This document shows positions 33,921-41,843 of a DNA stretch of 64,000 nucleotides, one piece after another. The DNA comes from an uncultured Clostridia bacterium (lineage in GTDB: Bacteria; Bacillota; Clostridia; Monoglobales; Monoglobaceae). Below the pieces are notes generated by a model. The model saw nothing but the letters and a program-made list of their open reading frames with translations. It was not told the origin of the DNA and did not search any database. Location of the stretch: the NCBI GenBank assembly GCA_910580105.1, contig CAJTWN010000010.1:7231-71230 (forward strand), written 5' to 3'. A program made the position numbers and the translations under genes. Within the stretch, counting starts at the first letter, position 1, and the number at the start of each line of letters is the position of its first letter.

Positions 33921-34678
33921 TGAAGAGATTAAAACTTGTTTTTACACTTGGATTCAGTGATTTTAAAGCAAGGTATGCAGGCACCGTACTCGGCGGGCTG
34001 TGGGCATTTGCCCTGCCCATCGTGACGGTGCTTTTGTATCTGTTTGTTTATACGGTGGCGATTGGCGCGGATATGGTGCAAGGTGTGCCCTATGTCCTGT
34101 ATCTGATTTGCGGCGCGGCGCCGTGGTTTTTTGTGGCGGAGACCTGGACGGGGATGACCGCTGTTTACCATGACTATGCCTATTTGATTAAAAAGGTGCA
34201 GTTCCCGCGGGAGGTACTGCCCGGCGTCCGTTTGGTTGCGGCCCTATTGGTGCATTTGTTTTTTGTTGCCTTGGTTTTTGTGGTTACTTGGTGCTTCGGT
34301 ATTTCGCCGCGGATGGAAAATTTGTCGCTGTTGTATTTTATTTTTTCGGCAGTGATCTTTTCCTATGCAGCCGGCGGTCTGCTGGCTGTTCTCTGCGGCG
34401 TGGTCAGGGATATTGCCCAGGTGCTGGGGATTTTGCTTCAGCTGGGATTTTGGGTGCTTCCCATCTTTTGGAGTGGAAGCGCCTTAAGCGGTAGTATCCG
34501 GATGCTTGTGTACGCCAATCCCCTCTGTTATCTGGTGGAGGGATACCGAACTGCGTTTCTGGGCGGCAATATGCAGTTAGGATATACCATGTATTTCTGG
34601 CTGGTGACGCTGTTCTTATTCGGCCTTCAGATTTGGTTAAGCCGAAAAATCTTGCCGCAGCTGCCGGATATATTGTAA
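33920..34678 (+). CDS. ABC-2 type polysaccharide/teichoic-acid export permease, no ATPase beside it
   Basis: 252-aa integral membrane protein with about six hydrophobic segments. It resembles the TagG/RfbA/KpsM permeases that export polysaccharide or teichoic acid: N-terminal DFKARYAGTVLGGLWAFALPI, the central WTGMTAVYHDYAYLIKKVQFPREVLP, and YANPLCYLVEGYR near the end. The GTG start overlaps the galU stop by one base. Such permeases need a TagH/RfbB-type ATPase, normally the next gene. Here the operon stops and AT-rich mobile-element debris begins, so the partner may have been displaced or sit elsewhere. Confidence 0.88.
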   Translation: MKRLKLVFTLGFSDFKARYAGTVLGGLWAFALPIVTVLLYLFVYTVAIGADMVQGVPYVLYLICGAAPWFFVAETWTGMTAVYHDYAYLIKKVQFPREVLPGVRLVAALLVHLFFVALVFVVTWCFGISPRMENLSLLYFIFSAVIFSYAAGGLLAVLCGVVRDIAQVLGILLQLGFWVLPIFWSGSALSGSIRMLVYANPLCYLVEGYRTAFLGGNMQLGYTMYFWLVTLFLFGLQIWLSRKILPQLPDIL

Positions 34679-35138
34679 GGAGAGGGCTGTCCTGCCCGAT
34701 GGTCCTTTTCATTTTTCGTTTTATTTCTATAAAAATAGTATTTGATTTTGATTTGCTTAAAACCATCAAACCTTGAAACCGTTGTAAATACTGACTTTTT
34801 CGCCTATCAACGCATTTGAAATTGCAATAAAACCTGATGTTTTGGTGTCCAAATGGTGCCCGGATTTCCTATGACGATACAAAATGCTATAAACAGATGT
34901 AAGAAAATAATATAATATTCGCGGGCGAAAGCACTCGTTGTTTTCGCCCTCTTGTCTGCTGCATAAGCATAGGCAGCTACACTTGTCAACGGCGGGCAAG
35001 CCCGTTCATCTTAACCATTGGCGAGGGTGGTTGGGTATGCTGTTCTGTACAGGGCAGTAATGTGATTGAAAAATTCATATATCGGTGCTATGATATATGG
35101 GATACAGACAGATAAATCGAAATAAGTGGGGAATGAAA

Positions 35139-35579
35139 ATGAAAATCATTGAAGTAACAGACAGAAATTCATTGTTGATAGGACAGCTATTGGGCGTATG
35201 GGAAAGTTCTGTAAAGGCAACACATCTCTTTTTATCAGAGAATGAAATAGAGGATATCAAGAAATACATCCCTCAAGCGTTAAGTGAAATTCCTCATTTA
35301 ATTATTGTGGAAAACGAGAATCAGGTTCCTGTGGGATTTATGGGAATCATAGAACAACACCTTGAAATGCTGTTTATTTCGGATAAAGAAAGAGGAAAAG
35401 GATTAGGGAAAGAATTGCTTCAATACGGAATAGAAAAATATGCCATTTCCGATTTGGCTGTGAATGAACAAAATCCTCTTGCGAAAGGTTTCTATGAACA
35501 CATGGGTTTCAAAGTTTACAAAAGAACGGACCATGATGAACAGGGAAATCCTTATCCGCTTTTATACATGAGTAGATAG
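35139..35579 (+). CDS. GNAT-family N-acetyltransferase
   Basis: About 146-aa acetyltransferase. It shows the GNAT core in order: an N-terminal strand (IIEVTDRNSLLIGQLLGVWE), LEMLFISDKERGKGLGKELLQYG with the acetyl-CoA pyrophosphate loop (RGKGLGK), and LAVNEQNPLAKGFYEHMGFKVYKRT. The target, a small amine or protein N-terminus, is unknown. I chose the second ATG because GTGGGG lies 7 bp before it; the upstream in-frame ATGs at 35097 and 35133 lack proper spacing. The codons are AT-rich compared with the surrounding genes and the gene sits inside mobile-element debris, which suggests acquisition by transfer. Confidence 0.85.
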   Translation: MKIIEVTDRNSLLIGQLLGVWESSVKATHLFLSENEIEDIKKYIPQALSEIPHLIIVENENQVPVGFMGIIEQHLEMLFISDKERGKGLGKELLQYGIEKYAISDLAVNEQNPLAKGFYEHMGFKVYKRTDHDEQGNPYPLLYMSR

Positions 35580-35646
35580 TAATTTCAGTTTGTTAAAGGG
35601 TTTGGGATATTTCTGACAACTTTCTTAATGTCCTAGACAGAAACGA

Positions 35647-35844
35647 GTGAAAGGTACCCTTTTCCTATGCTTGCTGCGGAACATTAAAAAAGGAACGGAA
35701 AGGATAAGCGAAACGGGCGGCATTTCTCTTTGGGCTGTTACGCAGTTAAAAGGCATTTTTAAGGGAAAGATAAACGATCAGTATAGTGCCTGTAAAGCCT
35801 TTGTTTACAAGGCGTATGCGCAGCATAATGGCGTAACAAGGTAG
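35647..35844 (+). pseudogene. unrecognised gene fragment
   Basis: A 65-codon frame ending in VYKAYAQHNGVTR, without a ribosome site and matching no family I know. Its composition is like the surrounding debris. It may be the tail of a lost mobile-element gene, or not coding. Confidence 0.2.
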
Positions 35845-35872
35845 TCCTAAACTGCCTTTATAGGCGTGATAA

Positions 35873-35965
35873 TACCGCCTGTGCTTATTATATCCGCTTA
35901 TTTGTGGTACTAAAATGGTGCCCAACTTTACAAAACCAACTTATGCGGAAGATATAAAGCGATAA
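35873..35965 (+). pseudogene. possible integrase C-terminal fragment
   Basis: 30 codons ending in GTKMVPNFTKPTYAEDIKR and a stop. The GTKMVP type of ending recalls tyrosine recombinases of clostridial integrative elements (from memory). The frame is closed upstream, so it is a fragment if real. Confidence 0.25.
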
Positions 35966-36064
35966 ACAGAAATATGCGGAAAGTCCTTGATTTATGCCAC
36001 TTACAAGCGTTTTCTATAAACACTTGTAAGAAGTTATAAGACGCGTTTCGTCTATAAAATCAAT

Positions 36065-36092
36065 AAAAAAAGACTTCTTTTACAAGAAGTCT
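36065..36092 (-). terminator. minus-strand terminator without an obvious gene
   Basis: On the minus strand: AGACTTCTT, loop GTAA, AAGAAGTCT, then TTTTTT. rpiB ends 460 bp upstream of it, so either a long 3' end or a lost gene is served. Confidence 0.55.
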
Positions 36093-36164
36093 CAGACTGC
36101 CGAAAAAGTCAAATTATTATCGGTTAGCGCTGAATTTTGCTCTGCATGTTTTGTTAAATCCCAT

Positions 36165-36360
36165 CGTTTTGCCTGCGCGTCGGCACTCGGCCTTTTTGCT
36201 CGCTTTTCCCAAAGGGAAAAGCTTCGCATTTTCGGCGGGTGCCTCTTTCTATCCGCGTCAGACACGCCCTTTTTCGTTCATTTTGCCCTTTGGCAAATGT
36301 ACTTTTTGGTTGGGTCTTCCTCTTTCCCAAAAGGCGCCGGCGTAAACCCGGTACCTTTTG
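36165..36360. repeat. diverged relative of the 15.4-16.2 kb repeat
   Basis: Contains CGTCGGCACTCGG, GGTGCCTC and TTCCCAAAGGGAAAAGC-type hairpins in the same order as the array at 15.4-16.2 kb, but strongly diverged. The rest of 36100-36550 shows nothing I can identify. Confidence 0.4.
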
Positions 36361-36550
36361 GATGTTCTGATTCCCACCGGATGGTAAAAAAATGAAAAAT
36401 TGTATTTCAAAAATTCTGAAACAAACAATTGCATCATTGTCCCATCCATATGGTGCAAAGGGAAATCATTTTAAAATGATGCTGGTCTTTTTGTGCAGCG
36501 AAGACTGTGTTGTATTGTTGCAGTCAGTGTACATAAGTGCCAAAGCGGCA

Positions 36551-36991
36551 TTATGCCTGCTCAAGAGCGGTGATTTTGTCAACGCGCCCGGTATGGCGTC
36601 CGCCCTGAAATTCTGCATGTAAATATTCAGCCACCAAATCAACGGCCAGTCCCGGTCCGGTGATGCGTTCACCCAGACAGATGATTTGTGCGTTGTTGTG
36701 TTCTTTTGCCATCCGTGCGCTGAACGTATCGGTAACATGCGCTGCCCGGATACCTTTGACTTTGTTTGCGGCGATGCTCATTCCGATCCCGGTGCCGCAG
36801 ATTAAGATTCCGCATGAACAGCTGCCGTCACAGACTTTGTTTGCCACAAGGGCGGCAATGTCCGGATAATCTGCCGGGGTGTCCGCAGAAACAACGCCCA
36901 CATCTTCATAAGCATAATTGTTTTCCTCTAAATATTGTTTGATACAGGTCTTTAATTGTACGCCGCCGTGGTCACAGCCGATTGCTATCAT
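36551..36991 (-). CDS. rpiB: ribose-5-phosphate isomerase B
   Basis: 146-aa RpiB/LacAB-family isomerase, full length. It interconverts ribulose-5-phosphate and ribose-5-phosphate in the pentose-phosphate pathway. CDHGG holds the ring-opening His8, Cys65 in CGTGIGMSIAANK is the catalytic base, and HNNAQIICLGERI supplies phosphate binding. An allose-6-phosphate or galactose-6-phosphate substrate cannot be excluded by sequence. AAAGGAAG precedes the start. It is divergent from pgcA across 202 bp. Confidence 0.94.
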   Translation of the reverse strand: MIAIGCDHGGVQLKTCIKQYLEENNYAYEDVGVVSADTPADYPDIAALVANKVCDGSCSCGILICGTGIGMSIAANKVKGIRAAHVTDTFSARMAKEHNNAQIICLGERITGPGLAVDLVAEYLHAEFQGGRHTGRVDKITALEQA

Positions 36992-37123
36992 GCCAACGCT
37001 TCCTTTCTTTTTACAAAGTAGAATATCTTAAATGCTTGTCATTATCTTAATAGTACCAAAAAGTTGACAGAGTAGCAATTGATTTTGCAAAAAATTTTGT
37101 CAGAATTTTTTGTATGAATGGGA

Positions 37124-37152
37124 TTGTATTTGGTGAAAAATCACAGTATACT
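37124..37152 (+). promoter_or_regulatory. promoter of pgcA
   Basis: TTGTAT, a 17-bp spacer and TATACT, 41 bp before the start codon. Confidence 0.6.
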
Positions 37153-37193
37153 AAAAAGAGAATGTTTGTCCAAAAATTGAAGGAGGATATGGA

Positions 37194-38912
37194 ATGGGGT
37201 ATAGAGAAGAATATGATCGCTGGCTTCTGCATGCGGATGCAGAAACAATTAAGGAATTGCAGACAATTGCGGACGAGGATGAAATAAAAGACCGGTTTTA
37301 CCGCAGCCTGGAGTTCGGAACAGCCGGGCTTCGGGGTGTGCTGGGCGCAGGGACCAACCGGATGAACACATACGTTGTCGGACAGGCAACCCAGGGACTT
37401 GCGAACCAGCTGCGGAAGACCAATGCAGACGGTGCGGAATGCAGTGTGGTTATTGCCTATGACAGCCGGCATCAGTCGGATGTCTTTGCAAAGGAGGCCG
37501 CTTGTGTTTTGGCGGCAAATGGGATAAAGGTCTATTTGTTTGAAGAACTCAAACCCGTACCGGAGCTTTCATTTTCGGTGCGGTATCTGAAAGCAACCGC
37601 AGGTATTGCGGTCACTGCCAGCCATAATCCGGCCAAATACAATGGTTATAAGGTTTATGGAGAAGACGGCGCACAGCTGAATCCGTCACTTGCGGCAATT
37701 GTCCTGGAAGAGATGGAAAAGACAGACCCATTTTCCGGTGTGAAACACTGCGATTTTGAAGAGGCGGTCTGTGACGGGAAAATTATCATGATCGGCGATG
37801 CGGTTGAAGAAAGGTATCTGGATTGTGTGGAAGCGCAGAGTCTGCGTCCGCAGCTGTGCCAGGAAAAGGGAAAGACCCTTAAATTTGTTTATACGCCTTT
37901 TCATGGAACCGGGAACAAGCCGGTGCGGAAAATCCTGCGCCGGATGGGGTTTAAAAATGTAACGGTGGTTAAAGAGCAGGAACTTCCGGATGGTGATTTC
38001 CCTACTGTGGCATCGCCCAATCCGGAAAATAAAGAGGGATTTCATATTGCCATTGGGTATGCACAGAAGTGCGGTGCAGACCTGATTATAGGAACAGACC
38101 CGGATGCGGACCGGGTGGGAATTTTGGTTCGCAATGCCGCAGGCGAATATGTTTCTTTTACCGGGAATCAGGTGGGCGCGCTGCTGACCGAATATATTCT
38201 TAGCAGTTTGAAGGAAGAAGGCAAGCTTCCGAAGGATGGTTATGTGGTGAAAACCATTGTTACCACCAATTTGATTCAGGCCATCTGCAAAGCATACGGC
38301 GTAGAGATGAAAGAGGTGCTTACCGGATTTAAGTTCATCGGCGAAAAGATTAAAGCATCAGAGGAAACGGGAATTGGTACCTATCTCTTTGGGTTTGAGG
38401 AAAGTTATGGTTATCTCAAGGGAACTTATGCGAGGGACAAAGACGCGGTGGTTGCTGCCATGCTGATTGCAGAAATGGCGCTGTATTATCAGGAACAGGG
38501 GAGTTCCCTCTTCCGGCAGATGGAGAAAATTTATGAAACATATGGCTATTTTGTTGAGTATGTGGAATCCATCACCATGGAGGGAATGGAAGGCCTGCAA
38601 AAGATTCAGGAGATAATGGAGAAACTGCGTGCCCAGCCGCCCCAGGAAATTGCGGGAAAGGAAGTATTGGCTGTCCGTGATTATCAGACATCTGTCCGCA
38701 CAGATGCCAAGGGTGGGACAGAGGAAATCCTGCTGCCGAAATCTAATGTAATTTATCTGGAACTTGCAGACGGCAATAATTTTATTGTCCGGCCTTCGGG
38801 AACAGAACCCAAAATCAAGATATACTGCCTGATGAAAGGAACGACGCAGGCGGAGACGGAGGAACTTGTCGAAAAGGTCAAAATAGATATTAAAAAGATT
38901 TGCCGGGTGTAA
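37194..38912 (+). CDS. pgcA: phosphoglucomutase / phosphomannomutase
   Basis: 572-aa alpha-D-phosphohexomutase of the PgcA type, slightly larger than GlmM. It interconverts glucose-6-phosphate and glucose-1-phosphate, and often the mannose forms. The phospho-serine is Ser143 in TASHNPAKYNGYK, the Mg ligands are Asp302, Asp304 and Asp306 in GTDPDADRVG, the sugar-binding loop is GFEESYGY, and the phosphate-binding loop RPSGTEPKIKIY lies near the C-terminus. GGAGGATATGG precedes the start. Together with galU (33.1 kb) it leads to UDP-glucose. Confidence 0.95.
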   Translation: MGYREEYDRWLLHADAETIKELQTIADEDEIKDRFYRSLEFGTAGLRGVLGAGTNRMNTYVVGQATQGLANQLRKTNADGAECSVVIAYDSRHQSDVFAKEAACVLAANGIKVYLFEELKPVPELSFSVRYLKATAGIAVTASHNPAKYNGYKVYGEDGAQLNPSLAAIVLEEMEKTDPFSGVKHCDFEEAVCDGKIIMIGDAVEERYLDCVEAQSLRPQLCQEKGKTLKFVYTPFHGTGNKPVRKILRRMGFKNVTVVKEQELPDGDFPTVASPNPENKEGFHIAIGYAQKCGADLIIGTDPDADRVGILVRNAAGEYVSFTGNQVGALLTEYILSSLKEEGKLPKDGYVVKTIVTTNLIQAICKAYGVEMKEVLTGFKFIGEKIKASEETGIGTYLFGFEESYGYLKGTYARDKDAVVAAMLIAEMALYYQEQGSSLFRQMEKIYETYGYFVEYVESITMEGMEGLQKIQEIMEKLRAQPPQEIAGKEVLAVRDYQTSVRTDAKGGTEEILLPKSNVIYLELADGNNFIVRPSGTEPKIKIYCLMKGTTQAETEELVEKVKIDIKKICRV

Positions 38913-38985
38913 TCGCAGGGGCAATCGTTTTATAATGCTAGTTTTATCTTTTGAAAAAATTCATAGCTGAAGCGGTGCCTTTTAT

Positions 38986-39021
38986 CCCGAAAAAAGCTTT
39001 GCTTTTTTCGGGAGTTTTTTT
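38986..39021 (+). terminator. terminator of pgcA
   Basis: CCCGAAAAAAGC, loop TTTG, GCTTTTTTCGGG-type complement, then seven T. Confidence 0.8.
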
Positions 39022-39099
39022 GCCTGTATCTATTTTTAAGCAAGATCTTCTATTTTTCCATTTTTCGTTCCTGTGTGATATAAGGGATTTATGATATAT

Positions 39100-40066
39100 G
39101 TTTCTTGTAGGGGCGGCCCCGTGTGGCCGCCCGAACCCACATGAAAAACAACAATTGTGTTATTAATTCCGAACCATGTTTGTTTTATTATTTGGAAAAA
39201 ATAAAAGGAACATATACGTAAATGGAACCGGGCGACCACATGGGGTCGCCCCTACGGGAAAACGGATGACGGATATTTAAAACGGTTATTACATTTCCCA
39301 CCGTGCGGACATGTAACCGAACCGGCGGTCGTCATCCTGAACCGGGCGGCCACACGGGGTCGCCCCTACGGGAAAACGAATGATGGATATTTAAAACAAT
39401 AATTATATTTCTCATCGGGCGGGCATGTAACCGAACCGGCGGTCGTCATTCCGAACCGGGCGACCCTATGTGGTCGCCCCTACGGGAAAATGGCTGATGG
39501 ATATTCAAAACGGTTATTATATTTCCCACCGTGCGGACATATAACCGAACCGGCGGCCGTCATCCCAAACCGGGCGACCACACGGGGGCCCTTACAGAAA
39601 AACGGCTGATGGATATTCAAAACGGTTATTATATTTCCCACCGTGCGGTCATGTAACCGAACCGGCGGTCGTCATTCCAAACCGGGCGACCACATGGGGT
39701 TGCCCGAACCCACATGAAAAACGACAATTGTGTTATTCATTCCGAACCATGTTTGTTTTATTATTTGGAAAAAATAAAAGGAACATATACGTAAATGGAA
39801 CCGGGCGACCACATAGGGTCGCCCCTACGGGAAAATGGCTGATGGATATTCAAAACGGTTATTATATTTCCCAACATGCGGACATGTAACCGAACCGGCG
39901 GCCGTCATTCCGAACCGGGCGACCACATAGGGTCGCCCCTACGGGAAAATGGATGATGGATATTCAAAGCGATAATTATATTTCCCAACGTGCGGACATG
40001 TCGCCGAACCGGCGGCCGTCATTCCGAACCGGGCGACCACATAGGGTCGCCCCTACGGGAATTGTG
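39100..40066. repeat. 114-bp tandem array with a 27-bp palindromic core
   Basis: Nine palindromes of the GGGCGACCACATGGGGTCGCCC type. Eight start at 39230, 39344, 39458, 39572, 39684, 39803, 39917 and 40031, mostly exactly 114 bp apart; one lies at 39105 in the opposite orientation. Two copies (39572, 39684) are degenerate. A ~110-bp flanking segment is also duplicated (39138-39240 and 39715-39813). No gene. Confidence 0.9.
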
Positions 40067-40180
40067 GATTGGTTTATAACAATAAAAACAAACGGATATA
40101 TTAGGAATGCAAATACCAAATCACAAAATTCAGAAAAAAAGATAAGAATATAAAACCGTCAAAATATGTAACCGAATACC

Positions 40181-40567
40181 CGTAGGGGCGGCCCCGTGTG
40201 GCCGCCCGGATCATTCAAATAAAATTGATGCAAAATAATCATTCGGTAAAATCGTAGGGGCGGCCCCATGTGGCCGCCCGGATCATTCAAATAAAATGGA
40301 TGCAAAATAATCATTCGGTAAGATCGTAGGGGCGGCCCCGTGCGGCCGCCCGGATCATCCAAATAAAATTGATGCAAAATAATCATGCGGTAAAATCGTA
40401 GGGGCGGCCCCGTGTGGCCGCCCGGATCATTCAAATAAAATTGATGCAAAATAATCATGCGGTAAAATCGTAGGGGCGGCCCCGTGTGGCCGCCCGGATC
40501 ATTCAAATAAAATTGATGCAAAATAATCATTTGGTAAGATCGTAGGGGCGGCCCCGTGTGGCCGCCC
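40181..40567. repeat. six exact-length 72-bp tandem repeats
   Basis: Copies start at 40181, 40253, 40325, 40397, 40469 and 40541. Each has the palindrome GTAGGGGCGGCCCCGTGTGG... in the opposite orientation to the 114-bp array, plus a 45-bp AT-rich linker. The linkers are almost identical, so this is not CRISPR. Because 72 is a multiple of three, a 24-residue peptide repeat appears in one minus-strand frame; it has no ribosome site. Confidence 0.92.
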
Positions 40568-40666
40568 GGACCTATGCAAATTTATTTAAAATGTTTTGTT
40601 TTTATGCTGAACAAAAAAGGTTTCCCATACAGGGAAACCGGGTAAACAAAACGTATGCAGGCATTG

Positions 40667-41041
40667 TCAAATCACGCCATGGGCAGACAGGTGTGATTTG
40701 AGTTTTTCAAAACTTTCGGCGCTGATGTCATGTTCGATTTTACAGCTGTCATGGAAGGCAATTTCTTCAGAAACACCCAGTGCCATCAGTGCCTTGGCAA
40801 TAATCTGGTGCCGTTCATAAATCTTTTCGGCAATATGCATCCCTTCTTTGGTCAGGGAGATATATCCTTCTTTGTCCATGGTAATATAGCCTTCCTCCCG
40901 GAAGGATTTCATTGCAACCGAAACACTGGCCTTTGTGAAGGAAAGATGATTGGCAACATCAACAGAACGCACAGCGCCATGGGTGTTTTTCAGCATCAGA
41001 ATGGCTTCAAGATAATTTTCGGCTGATTCCTGTATTTTCAT
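40667..41041 (-). CDS. DtxR-family metal-dependent regulator, probably iron-responsive
   Basis: 124-aa regulator with winged HTH (residues 5-60: SAENYLEAILML, SVDVANHLSFTKASVSVAMK) and a metal-binding/dimer domain. By position, Glu12, His78, Glu103 and His104 match metal ligands of MntR. Cys100 stands where DtxR/IdeR have the iron-site Cys and MntR has Glu. Asn9 replaces the Met (DtxR) or Asp (MntR) at the other selective position. It lacks the SH3-like third domain, as MntR does. The true start is at 41041 after GGGAGG; the longer frame from 41179 is rejected. It is divergent from feoA across 234 bp holding two palindromic boxes, so it likely represses iron uptake when iron is plentiful. Confidence 0.88.
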   Translation of the reverse strand: MKIQESAENYLEAILMLKNTHGAVRSVDVANHLSFTKASVSVAMKSFREEGYITMDKEGYISLTKEGMHIAEKIYERHQIIAKALMALGVSEEIAFHDSCKIEHDISAESFEKLKSHLSAHGVI

Positions 41042-41172
41042 AAGAATCCCTCCTGTCAGATGAATTTGTTTCAGTATACCATAAATACAATAATAAGTCA
41101 AAATATACGCCCAAATTTTTGTGCAGATGCACTGAAAAATGAAAATTCTCCTCAAATTTAAAAAATTTTCTA

Positions 41173-41259
41173 TTGACAAAAGGATAAATTTGGCGTAAAC
41201 TAATATTGAGTTAGATTTAACTAACTTGTTTTTATATACAAATGTTAGTCATAACTAAC
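41173..41259 (+). promoter_or_regulatory. feo promoter with two DtxR-type boxes
   Basis: TTGACA (41173-41178), a 17-bp spacer and TAAACT (41196-41201). Two 16-bp palindromes of form GTTAG-N6-CTAAC follow at 41210-41225 and 41244-41259, just past the start point. They resemble the core of DtxR/IdeR operators. A repressor bound here would block feo transcription and could also regulate the divergent regulator gene. Confidence 0.75.
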
Positions 41260-41275
41260 GACAGGGGGTGACAGT

Positions 41276-41488
41276 ATGCCGCTTACAATGGCGACCGTTG
41301 GCCGCGGACAGGTGGTCAAAGAAATCCATGGAAAAGAGGAAGTAATTGCACATCTCAAAAATCTGGGATTTGTCAAGGGCGCGGAAGTGGAAGTGGTCAG
41401 TTTTTTGGCCGGGAATGTGATTGTAAATGTGAAAGGGACGCGTGTTGCGCTGGATAAGGCGATGGCACAGCGAATCATGGTGATATAG
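41276..41488 (+). CDS. feoA: FeoA domain protein (first)
   Basis: 70-aa SH3-like FeoA protein. It opens the operon; FeoA binds the cytoplasmic part of FeoB and is needed for Fe(II) uptake in several bacteria. The pattern HLKNLGFVKGAEVEVVSFLAGNVIVNVKGTRVALDKAMAQRIMV is the full FeoA fold. GGGGGTGACAG precedes the start. It lies 21 bp before the second FeoA gene. Confidence 0.93.
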   Translation: MPLTMATVGRGQVVKEIHGKEEVIAHLKNLGFVKGAEVEVVSFLAGNVIVNVKGTRVALDKAMAQRIMVI

Positions 41489-41509
41489 AAAATAGAAAGG
41501 AGAGAGAAA

Positions 41510-41737
41510 ATGAAAACACTTGATATGGTAAAATGCGGTAAAACGGTGACGGTGGAAAAACTTTCCGGCACAGGTGCGGTCCGGCGGCGGATGATGGATA
41601 TGGGGATTACCCGCGGCACAGAGATTTTTGTCCAAAAGGTTGCACCGCTGGGAGATCCAATCGAATTTATCATCCGCGGTTATGCACTGACCCTGCGGAA
41701 AGAAGATGCAAATCGCGTGGAAGTGACCGAAAAATAG
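41510..41737 (+). CDS. feoA: FeoA domain protein (second)
   Basis: 75-aa FeoA protein, distinct in sequence from the first but with the same fold: GTGAVRRRMMDMGITRGTEIFVQKVAPLGDPIEFIIRGYALTLRKEDA is the classical FeoA pattern, closer to E. coli FeoA than the first one is. Two FeoA proteins before FeoB are common in Clostridia and may form a hetero-oligomer with it. AAAGGAGAGAG precedes the start. Confidence 0.94.
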   Translation: MKTLDMVKCGKTVTVEKLSGTGAVRRRMMDMGITRGTEIFVQKVAPLGDPIEFIIRGYALTLRKEDANRVEVTEK

Positions 41738-41772
41738 CAAGGCCTGCGAGGTGCAGGATTGATAATGTAAAA

Positions 41773-41822
41773 ATGAGGCGTCCGCCTCATCATATTTTAG
41801 CCAATGGTTAGCCCAGACTAAC
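41773..41822 (+). promoter_or_regulatory. internal hairpin and third DtxR-type box before feoB
   Basis: ATGAGGCG/CGCCTCAT (41773-41790) is a perfect stem without a T-tract, possibly a processing or attenuation site. GTTAGCCCAGACTAAC (41807-41822) is a third GTTAG-N6-CTAAC box, extended to CCAATG...ATTGG, ending 21 bp before feoB. It suggests separate control of feoB. Confidence 0.6.
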
Positions 41823-41843
41823 ATTGGCGGAAGGAGATAGGAA

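Larger units (their letters stand above)
34780..36100. mobile_element. AT-rich remnant of an integrated element
   Basis: This region is visibly more AT-rich than its neighbours. The 11-mer AAATGGTGCCC occurs at 34851 and 35913, each time followed by ATAAACAGA within 55 bp. The second copy lies in a short frame that looks like an integrase C-terminus. A GNAT gene sits between the copies. The rest (34679-35138 and 35580-36550) shows only broken frames. Confidence 0.35.

Noticed and set aside
40159..40530. Minus-strand frame coding a 24-residue repeat peptide ending in GGHTGPPLR
   Set aside because: Arises because the 72-bp DNA repeat is a multiple of three. No ribosome site, and the peptide is simply the palindrome translated.
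40181..40567. Possible CRISPR array
   Set aside because: Regular 72-bp spacing suggested it, but the sequences between palindromes are nearly identical, the period is carried by the whole unit, and no cas genes are present.
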